Shown here one piece after another: positions 1 to 4,934 of a stretch of DNA of 15,198 nt. The stretch is from an uncultured Eubacteriales bacterium (lineage in GTDB: Bacteria; Bacillota; Clostridia; Oscillospirales; Oscillospiraceae). A program made the position numbers and the translations under genes. Positions within the stretch are counted from its first letter, which is position 1. Every line of letters starts with the position of its first letter. The notes beneath the pieces were generated by a model. The model was not told the DNA's origin, ran no database searches, and was given only the letters and a program-made list of their open reading frames with translations. The stretch is from the NCBI GenBank assembly GCA_900550585.1, contig URST01000054.1, forward strand, positions 1 to 15,198, given 5' to 3'.

Positions 1-1
1 G

Positions 2-370
2 CTGGGCTACGAGTTCTTCGCCATGTCCGCCGCCACCCATCAGGGCACGCGGGAGCTGGTGCAGCGCATCGGCCAGCGGCTCCATGAGCTGCCGCCGGTA
101 ACGGTGTACGAGCCGGAGTACGTCCCCAAGCCGCCGGTCATCGACACCACCGAGCCGCTGCACATCGAGCGGGAGGACAACACCTGGCTGGTGGAGGGTC
201 CGTGGCTCCAGCGGCTCATGGGCAACATCAACTTCTCCGACTACGAGAGCCGCATGTACTTCGACAAGATGCTGCGCCAGAGCGGCCTGTTCGACACGCT
301 GGAGGACATGGGCATCCAGGACGGCGACATCGTCAGCATGTACGACCTGGAATTTGAATATCAGCGGTAA
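2..370 (+). CDS. obgE: GTPase Obg/CgtA, C-terminal part (5' truncated)
   Basis: This is the last 122 residues of a gene that enters from the left edge; the reading frame is open from base 2, so the first ATG at 23 is internal. Obg is a ribosome-associated GTPase acting in late 50S assembly and stress control. The fragment opens with FFAMSAAT, which matches the G5 base-recognition motif (SA) at the end of the G domain. It then carries a complete Obg C-terminal (OCT) domain, with the typical stretches WLVEGPWLQRLM, NFSDYESRMYFDKMLR and the ending GDIVSMYDLEFEY. OCT domains are found in only some Obg proteins, commonly in Firmicutes. The gene ends in TAA and is followed 5 bases later by a strong hairpin. 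Only the N-terminal Obg fold and the P-loop are missing, because they lie outside the window. The identification is secure. Confidence 0.95.
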   Translation: MGYEFFAMSAATHQGTRELVQRIGQRLHELPPVTVYEPEYVPKPPVIDTTEPLHIEREDNTWLVEGPWLQRLMGNINFSDYESRMYFDKMLRQSGLFDTLEDMGIQDGDIVSMYDLEFEYQR

Positions 371-375
371 CGAAG

Positions 376-403
376 CATCCCCCGGCCTGCGGGCCGGGGG
401 ATG
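376..403. terminator. Hairpin between convergent obgE and the small ORF
   Basis: A perfect 12-bp stem, CATCCCCCGGCC paired with GGCCGGGGGATG, closes a 4-base TGCG loop. It sits just after the obgE stop on the + strand and just after the stop of the small leftward ORF on the - strand. Neither side has a proper T-tract (TCTGCTC on +, GCTTCGTT on -), so termination could be weak or depend on other factors. A shared terminator or 3'-end stabiliser for two converging genes is the likeliest role. Confidence 0.7.
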
Positions 404-408
404 TCTGC

Positions 409-588
409 TCAAAACGCGCCGGGACGGCGCTGGATCTGTTCGTCGGCAGCGGCCTGCCGCAACTGCGACAGGGAGCGGATGCCGCCGTGCTGCTGGAGGG
501 CGGTCTGCATCTCCGGCGGCAGGGCGTAAAAGTATTCGTAGGCGGCGGGATCGTTGTTCAGCAGGTCGGTCAAAGTCTCATAATACAT
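409..588 (-). CDS. Small acidic protein, 59 residues, unknown function
   Basis: I do not recognise a named family. The frame starts at ATG 588, runs 59 codons and stops at TGA (409-411). It begins MYYETLTDLLNNDPAAYEYF and continues with LPPEMQTALQQHG and SLSQLRQAAADEQ. The composition is that of a small soluble protein of two or three helices, with no signal peptide or membrane segment and no cysteine. A strong Shine-Dalgarno sequence, GGAGGTG, lies 7 bases before the ATG, but it forms the 3' arm of the terminator hairpin of the upstream gene (595-625). Translation therefore needs read-through and an opened hairpin, or a separate transcript. Small proteins with a similar Y-E-T-L start and a 'LP..Q..I/L..HG..SL..L' pattern occur in clostridia as hypothetical proteins; that is recollection, not a search result. 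It looks real because of its codon use, its ribosome binding site and its fit between two terminators. Confidence 0.65.
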   Translation of the reverse strand: MYYETLTDLLNNDPAAYEYFYALPPEMQTALQQHGGIRSLSQLRQAAADEQIQRRPGAF

Positions 589-590
589 GC

Positions 591-625
591 AAAAGCACCT
601 CCGCGCTCATTGTGCGCGGAGGTGC
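591..625 (-). terminator. Intrinsic terminator of the DUF2156-GNAT gene, overlapping a ribosome binding site
   Basis: Reading leftward, GCACCTCCGCGC (625-614), a 7-base loop and GCGCGGAGGTGC (606-595) form a perfect 12-bp stem followed by TTTT (594-591). It begins 7 bases after the stop of the 466-residue gene, so it is placed as its terminator. The 3' arm is also the GGAGGTG Shine-Dalgarno sequence of the small ORF starting at 588. On the + strand no T-tract follows, so the element acts leftward. Confidence 0.75.
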
Positions 626-631
626 CGTGGT

Positions 632-2032
632 TTATACCATTTTCTCGAAATAGAAGTACGTCTCATCCTCGCCGCTGGGCCGCATGCAGGACGCCAGCAT
701 CCGGCGGGACGCCTCGTTCTCCCGGAAACACTTGGCCACCACCCGGTTCAGTCCCAGGTGGTACAGCGCCCAGTCCGCCGCCGCGGCAAAGGCCTCCGTG
801 CCGTAGCCGTGACCGGCCCGGTCCGGCGCGATGCGGCAGCCCTGCTCGAAGCCGCCCCGGAAGTCCGGGCGGTACAACACCACCTCGCCGATGAGCTTTC
901 CCTTCAGCCGCACGGCAAAATTCACGGCGCGGCGGGCGGCGAAGTCCGCCTTTGCCGCATCCAGGAAATAGTCCTCCGTCAGAGGCTCGTCCCCCAGGCC
1001 GGTACGGTAGTCGTAGCCCCACCAGCGGTTGCGGTCGTCGTCCAGACACAGGGCGTTGTACGCCGCCCTGTCCCCGGGCCGCAGCGCCGTCAGAGTCAGC
1101 CGCTCCGTTTTCAGCGTGGGCACACGGCGCAGCGCATCCAGCTCCGTGCCCACCTCCAGCCGCACCTTGCCGCCCAGCTCCGCCGGGAGGTACTGCAGCT
1201 TGGAGGTGCGCAGCCCCTTGTCGCGGGCGTCGTCCTCCCGGTTGATCCACTGGCAGTCCGCGCCGAAGTGGGCCGCGAAGGCCTGCACGATGGCGGGATA
1301 CGCCCCGGCGTGGGAATACAGCGCCTTCTCGATGTGGTTCACCAGCGTACCGCCGCACTTCTCCGCCAGACTGACGGCTACCAGCCGTCCCTCCGCCAGC
1401 ATGCCGCCGACGCAGAACCAGCCGGTGCCCAGCAGGGAGAACATCTCCTGCGCCAGAACCAGCTCCTGCTTGGCCAGCGGCCCGGATTTGTGGAACTCCG
1501 CCTCGTAGTCCCGCCAGAACGCCGCCAGCCGCGGATCCTCCGGATCGGTAAGCGCCACGAACGCCGCGTCCGGATAATCCCGGCGGAACTTGTTGATGTG
1601 GTTGCGCTGTCCGCTGTACCGCCGTCCGGCGAACTGGGCCAGCTCCTCGGTGCGGTAGAGATAGTCCTTCCACGGCCGCTCGCTGACGACCCGGACACGG
1701 GGATAGCGCAGCACCAGCTGTGCCGCCTTGTCCTCCGGCACCACGGACAGCACCAGCGGCAGCTCCTTCTCGCCGCAGTACTGCTCGATGGCGGTGAGCG
1801 CCGCCTCCGCGTCCCCCTCCGGCCCCAGAATGGGATAGTCGAACACATACTCCCCCTCGATGCAGTTGCGGATGATGAGGCAGCCCGCCGTCTCGGCGAA
1901 CCACGGGTGCAGGTGTCCCCGCCACATGAGCTTCACGCCCAGCGAGTATTCGCACAGGCGGTAATCGCACGTCTCATAATATGGGCGCAGCCGCGCCCCC
2001 TCGTTGACAGTCAGTTCCTGAAATTCCAGCAT
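632..2032 (-). CDS. Two-domain protein: DUF2156 (LPG-synthase-like) plus GNAT acetyltransferase
   Basis: This 466-residue cytoplasmic protein appears to be a fusion. Residues 1-290 resemble DUF2156, the soluble catalytic-like region of phosphatidylglycerol lysyltransferases (MprF/LPG synthase). Recognisable stretches are YSLGVKLMWRG, SERPWKDYLYR and RYSGQRNHINKFRRDYP, and the domain is built from two GNAT-like folds. Residues 307-462 are a separate GNAT domain of the RimJ/RimL type, starting LKTERLTLTALRPGD, with the acetyl-CoA pyrophosphate loop near RAGHGYGTEA (405-414) and the common ending FRENEASRRMLAS. No membrane flippase region is present, so it is not a full MprF. The likely activity is acyl or aminoacyl transfer, with the substrate unknown. 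Start ATG 2032 has GAGG 8 bases upstream, overlapping the stop of the LysR gene, so the two are co-transcribed and probably translationally coupled. The domain assignment is from motif memory. Confidence 0.8.
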   Translation of the reverse strand: MLEFQELTVNEGARLRPYYETCDYRLCEYSLGVKLMWRGHLHPWFAETAGCLIIRNCIEGEYVFDYPILGPEGDAEAALTAIEQYCGEKELPLVLSVVPEDKAAQLVLRYPRVRVVSERPWKDYLYRTEELAQFAGRRYSGQRNHINKFRRDYPDAAFVALTDPEDPRLAAFWRDYEAEFHKSGPLAKQELVLAQEMFSLLGTGWFCVGGMLAEGRLVAVSLAEKCGGTLVNHIEKALYSHAGAYPAIVQAFAAHFGADCQWINREDDARDKGLRTSKLQYLPAELGGKVRLEVGTELDALRRVPTLKTERLTLTALRPGDRAAYNALCLDDDRNRWWGYDYRTGLGDEPLTEDYFLDAAKADFAARRAVNFAVRLKGKLIGEVVLYRPDFRGGFEQGCRIAPDRAGHGYGTEAFAAAADWALYHLGLNRVVAKCFRENEASRRMLASCMRPSGEDETYFYFEKMV

Positions 2033-2039
2033 AGTATCC

Positions 2040-2912
2040 TCACATTTTTTCGATCATTTCACGGGCCTCGGCGATGAACTGCCGCACGGCAGGACGCAGT
2101 TCTCTCCGGGGCCGGGAGGCGATGCCCAGTTCCCGGACGGCCCGGGGCGCCAGCGGCAGCGCCTGCACATCGTCCTGCCGCCCCTGCAGCACCAGCCGGG
2201 ACAGCATGCTGACCCCCAGCCCGTGCTCCACCATGGAGATGATAACGCTGTCCGACACCTGCGTGGTGCGGATCAGCGGCAGCACGCCGTGACGGTTCAG
2301 TACCCGCATGATGTCCAGATTGAAGCCCATGGAGGGCATCAGAAACTCCTTCCCGGCGAAATCCGCCACCGGGAACACGTCCCGCCCGCCGTTGTCGTAG
2401 TCCGGCGGCAGGATGGCAAACAGCTCGTCGTCCCGCAGGGGCGTCCAGTCCAGCGCCACGCTCTCCTGCCGGCTGGCAAAGCACATGTCCACCCGGCCCT
2501 CCTGCACCCAGCGGTACACCTCCTGCACGCTGCCCATCTGGATATCCGCGCCCACGTCCGGGTGCCCCCGGCGGAACTGCTGGATCACCTCCGGCAGCCA
2601 GTGGCGCGCGATGGAGTCGTAGGCCGCCACGCGGACGCTCTCCTCCTGATGGGTGTTGATGAGCAGGATCTCCCGCTCCAGCGCCTCCGCGCCGTGCAGG
2701 CACTCCTGCACCAGCGGGAAAATGCGCTGTCCCGCCGGAGTCAGGCGCACGCCGGTGCGGCTCCGCACCAGCACGGGAAAGCCCACGTCCTTTTCCAGAC
2801 TGTTCATCATATGGGTCAGGCCGGACTGGGTGTAGCCCAGCTCCTCCGCCGCCCGGGTGAAGCTGCCCAGCCGCACCGCCGCCGCCAGCGCCGCCAGCTT
2901 TTTCGTGTCCAT
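2040..2912 (-). CDS. LysR-family transcriptional regulator
   Basis: This 290-residue protein has the standard LysR layout. Residues 4-61 are a winged helix-turn-helix (AVRLGSFTRAAEELGYTQSG, then SLEKDVGFPVLVRSRTGVRLTPAG). Residues 92-286 are the periplasmic-binding-protein-like effector domain, with VRVAAYDS at its first strand and GLGVSMLSRLV near its end. I start it at ATG 2912 (MDTKKLAAL), because GGGGAGG sits about 7 bases upstream; an in-frame GTG at 2918 is too close to that site. A sigma-A promoter lies at 2948-2976. The partner gene starts 7 bases after the stop, so the regulator and the DUF2156-GNAT protein form one unit. LysR regulators usually control a divergent gene, but the gap to the right holds no divergent protein gene, only a possible small RNA. 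The effector is unknown. Confidence 0.93.
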   Translation of the reverse strand: MDTKKLAALAAAVRLGSFTRAAEELGYTQSGLTHMMNSLEKDVGFPVLVRSRTGVRLTPAGQRIFPLVQECLHGAEALEREILLINTHQEESVRVAAYDSIARHWLPEVIQQFRRGHPDVGADIQMGSVQEVYRWVQEGRVDMCFASRQESVALDWTPLRDDELFAILPPDYDNGGRDVFPVADFAGKEFLMPSMGFNLDIMRVLNRHGVLPLIRTTQVSDSVIISMVEHGLGVSMLSRLVLQGRQDDVQALPLAPRAVRELGIASRPRRELRPAVRQFIAEAREMIEKM

Positions 2913-2947
2913 GCCCACACCTCCCCATGACGTTCCTTCATGGCGGT

Positions 2948-2976
2948 ATTATACCCCGTCCGCCCCGCTGTGGCAA
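2948..2976 (-). promoter_or_regulatory. Sigma-A promoter of the lysR-GNAT unit
   Basis: On the - strand, TTGCCA (2976-2971) and TATAAT (2953-2948) are separated by exactly 17 bases. This matches the -10 consensus fully and the -35 at 5 of 6 positions. The predicted start is near 2941, giving a leader of about 30 bases before ATG 2912. Confidence 0.85.
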
Positions 2977-3052
2977 CCCCCCTTATTTTGCGGCGGAAAC
3001 CACCGATTATGTATCTATGACATTTTCTAATGGAAAGATGAGATTTTGTCGC

Positions 3053-3085
3053 TTTACAAAAAAACTCTCACCCTGTATGATACAG
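3053..3085 (+). promoter_or_regulatory. Rightward sigma-A promoter with dyad over the -10
   Basis: TTTACA (3053-3058), a 17-base spacer and TATGAT (3076-3081) form a good + strand promoter, with TG directly before the -10. The -10 is embedded in a 13-base dyad, CTGTATGATACAG (3073-3085), which could be an operator. No protein gene lies downstream on this strand before the terminator at 3172-3224. It lies in an AT-rich island (about 2990-3130) in otherwise GC-rich DNA. Confidence 0.55.
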
Positions 3086-3135
3086 ACAGTAATTCGTAAC
3101 ATGAATTGCTTTTCCTTTCTATCCTCAAATCGTCG

Positions 3136-3161
3136 GACAGCCGCACCATGGTGCGGCTGTC
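3136..3161. repeat. 26-bp perfect palindrome
   Basis: GACAGCCGCACCA and its exact complement TGGTGCGGCTGTC meet at 3148/3149. The run is a 13-bp dyad without spacer, so as RNA it would form an 11-bp stem with a CATG loop. It lies about 10 bases from the bidirectional terminator. It may be a second terminator-type hairpin without a T-tract, or the body of the candidate small RNA. Confidence 0.7.
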
Positions 3162-3171
3162 GGCGCGTCCG

Positions 3172-3224
3172 GCACAAAAAAGGAGGAGACGCTGCGCGTC
3201 TCCTCCTTTTTTGTGCGTTTTTTT
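3172..3224. terminator. Bidirectional intrinsic terminator
   Basis: A perfect 21-bp stem with a TGC loop spans 3172-3216. Its core, GGAGGAGACGC against GCGTCTCCTCC, is flanked by A6 on the left and T6 on the right, so it works in both directions. On the + strand it is followed by a further T7 at 3218-3224, which overlaps the stop codon of the minor pilin. It terminates the pilus operon leftward and, if present, the candidate small RNA rightward. Confidence 0.88.
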
Positions 3225-3834
3225 ACGGCTCCTTCTTCCGCCGCAGCAGCGAAGCCACCGCCGCCGTACTGCCAAGTCCCACAAGGCCCGCTCCGCTGGA
3301 CAGCGCCAGTGCCGCCAGCAGCGTCAGGCCGCTGTCCCCCGTCTTGGGGGAGGGACGCGGCGGCTCCTCCGGCGTGTGGCGGTAACGGTAGCTGTTGGCG
3401 AACTCGATGGCGTCGTACTTGTCGCCCTCCTGCGCCGCATCGCCGTACACCGCCGCCGTGACCCGGCCGTCTGCCGCCGCCGTCACGGTGATGTGATACG
3501 TCCGGTCATCGTACTGCCCGCGGGCCAGCTTTCCCGGCTCCTGACACAGGGTATAGCGGTACTTCCCCGCCTGCCCGCAGGGGATGCACAGCGTCATGCT
3601 GCCGCCGCCCGCCGCGGTGCAGGTATACACGCCGTCCGCAGCGCCCGCCGGCAGAGGCGCGCCGTCGGATGCCGCCCGCAGGGTCAGGGTGAACGTCTCC
3701 GGCGCGGAGGGCGCATCGCCGCTGACCGTCACGCGCACCGGCAGCTCTGCCGCAGCCGCCGCCATAGCCGGGACGATGCACAGCGTCACCAGCAGGGCCA
3801 GCAGCGCCGCTGCGGCCGGTATCCTTCTGCTCAT
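3223..3834 (-). CDS. Minor pilin, Spy0128/FctA-like, with LPXTG-type anchor
   Basis: This 203-residue surface protein is the last gene of the pilus operon, 7 bases after the main pilin. Residues 1-28 are a signal peptide ending AMAAAAA. Residues 31-149 look like a single Spy0128 (FctA)-type domain, with ETFTLTLRA, GKYRYTLCQE, YHITVTAAADG and the closing strand IEFANSY. The C-terminus is a sorting signal: SPKTG (162-166), a hydrophobic stretch and RRKKEP. SPKTG differs from LPXTG at the first position. The lysine that normally forms the internal Lys-Asn isopeptide near the start of the domain is not evident (VRVTVSGD). Four cysteines at 72, 83, 86 and 97 are unusual for an exported pilin. Its size and C-terminal gene position suggest the basal, wall-attached subunit; that role is inferred. 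Confidence 0.82.
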   Translation of the reverse strand: MSRRIPAAAALLALLVTLCIVPAMAAAAAELPVRVTVSGDAPSAPETFTLTLRAASDGAPLPAGAADGVYTCTAAGGGSMTLCIPCGQAGKYRYTLCQEPGKLARGQYDDRTYHITVTAAADGRVTAAVYGDAAQEGDKYDAIEFANSYRYRHTPEEPPRPSPKTGDSGLTLLAALALSSGAGLVGLGSTAAVASLLRRKKEP

Positions 3835-3841
3835 GGCGCCG

Positions 3842-4873
3842 TCAGCTCCTGCGGGTGCGCCGCAGCAGCAGCACCGCGCCGCCGGACAGGGCCATCACCA
3901 GCAGCAGCGCGTAGGGGGCGCTGTCCAGCAGCACACCGGCATCCACATTGCCGCCCTTGGTGTTGGTGAACGCCGCCGTCACGCTGCCCGCGCCGATGGT
4001 GCCGCTGTCGCCGGTCTGTGCGGTGGTATAGCCGCTGTCGGTGTAGTCGTCCTCCGCCACGGTGTAGGTCATGCCGTAGGGCAGGTTGGTCAGGGACGCG
4101 GTCTGCCCGTGCTTCAGGTCAAAGCTCACGGTGCACCGGCCGTTATTGTCCCATACCGGCGTAAAGGTCTGCTCCACGCCCGCCACGGTAAAGCCGATGG
4201 TGCTGCCCATCACCAGCCCTGCCGGCCTGGTCAGCGTGGCGGTGAAGTGGAAGGGCTTGTTCCTGTCGCCCATAAGACCGGCAACGGTCTTGGTCACGTC
4301 CAGCGTACCGGCGGCGTAGGTGTTCACCACCTGCCCCACCTTGTCGCCGTTCTCATCCCCCAGATGCACGGCGGCCACGCGGATCCGGCCGTCCTCCGTC
4401 TGGATCACCGTCACCTTCAGCAGCAGCTTCTGGGTGTTGTAGGTGACGCCCGCCGTGCGGGCATCGTCATCCGCCACCTCGGCGATCTCGTAGGTGTAGA
4501 TGCCCACGGTGTCATATTCCGGCAGCATCAGGGTGTAGGACTTGACGGCTCCGGCAGCCGTGGCCTCGCCCTCGGCAAAGCTGATGTCAAAGCCGGTGAT
4601 GAGCGTGCCGTTGGCATCGGTGAAGCGGGGCATGGTGTCCAGCGTCTCCGTGGAATCGGTGACGCCCAGCGTCGTCAGGCTGAAGTGGAACGTCTCGGCG
4701 GGGCTGACGGTGCCGTCGTTCACCAGCCGGTAGCACTTCTCGATGGTGATCCGGTCGTCGTCGGTATATGCCCCCTCCGTGGGATCTCCCGGCTCCTCCG
4801 CCGCGGCCCACGCCGCAGTGGTCAGCCCCAGCGCCAGCACCGCGGCCAGCATCAGGGAAAAGATTTTTTTCAT
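3842..4873 (-). CDS. Spy0128-like pilin, likely shaft subunit, with two isopeptide domains
   Basis: This 343-residue secreted protein starts at ATG 4873, with AGGAGG about 7 bases upstream. An earlier in-frame start exists but would spoil the signal peptide MKKIFSLMLAAVLALGL, which probably ends near AWA (21-23). Domain 1 (41-189) is Spy0128/FctA-like: ITIEKCYRL holds the probable isopeptide Lys46, YTYEIAE the Glu129, and VVNTY the Asn184. Domain 2 (190-306) is a DUF7601-type module with Lys195 in DVTKTV, Glu274 in TVAED and Asn304 in FTNTK. The C-terminus reads VDAG-VLLDSAPY followed by a membrane segment and RRTRRS. Related clostridial pilins end VDTG-I.LDS.PY, so this is an Ala-for-Thr variant of a non-LPXTG sorting signal. 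The order adhesin, shaft, small subunit fits a pilus operon. The shaft role is inferred from the size and the paired domains. Confidence 0.82.
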   Translation of the reverse strand: MKKIFSLMLAAVLALGLTTAAWAAAEEPGDPTEGAYTDDDRITIEKCYRLVNDGTVSPAETFHFSLTTLGVTDSTETLDTMPRFTDANGTLITGFDISFAEGEATAAGAVKSYTLMLPEYDTVGIYTYEIAEVADDDARTAGVTYNTQKLLLKVTVIQTEDGRIRVAAVHLGDENGDKVGQVVNTYAAGTLDVTKTVAGLMGDRNKPFHFTATLTRPAGLVMGSTIGFTVAGVEQTFTPVWDNNGRCTVSFDLKHGQTASLTNLPYGMTYTVAEDDYTDSGYTTAQTGDSGTIGAGSVTAAFTNTKGGNVDAGVLLDSAPYALLLVMALSGGAVLLLRRTRRS

Positions 4874-4897
4874 ACATCGTCCTCCTTGCATGTAAGT

Positions 4898-4923
4898 GTT
4901 TTGCCAAAACCGCTCTCCGCGGT
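4898..4923 (-). promoter_or_regulatory. Dyad and weak stem-loop between adhesin and shaft genes
   Basis: The 61-base gap contains a perfect 13-base dyad, GTTTTGCCAAAAC (4898-4910). Next to it, read leftward, is a 5-bp stem ACCGC/GCGGT (4923-4909) with loop GGAGA and TTTT after it. The stem is too short for a firm terminator call but could act as a partial attenuator or mRNA processing site that raises shaft over tip output. Support is weak. Confidence 0.3.
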
Positions 4924-4934
4924 GCAGCACAGTT

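Larger units (their letters stand above)
3088..3224 (+). ncRNA. Candidate small RNA of about 135 nt
   Basis: The region is bounded by the promoter at 3053-3081 and by a strong terminator ending in seven T at 3218-3224. In between are an AT-rich 5' part, a 26-bp perfect palindrome at 3136-3161 and the terminator stem. An ATG at 3101 opens a frame that has no ribosome binding site and runs through the terminator, so a peptide is unlikely. The 3' end would overlap, antisense, the end of the minor-pilin transcript. This is inference from promoter and terminator only; the terminator is fully explained by the pilin operon, so the RNA may not exist. Confidence 0.4.

Noticed and set aside
587..2077. 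Long open frame on the + strand, antisense to the DUF2156-GNAT gene
   Set aside because: It is Arg/Gln/Leu-rich without domain motifs and has no ribosome binding site. It is the usual GC-rich shadow of the real gene.
3101..3385. Open frame starting MNCFSFLSSN on the + strand
   Set aside because: It has no ribosome binding site and runs through the palindrome and terminator, then opposite the minor-pilin gene.
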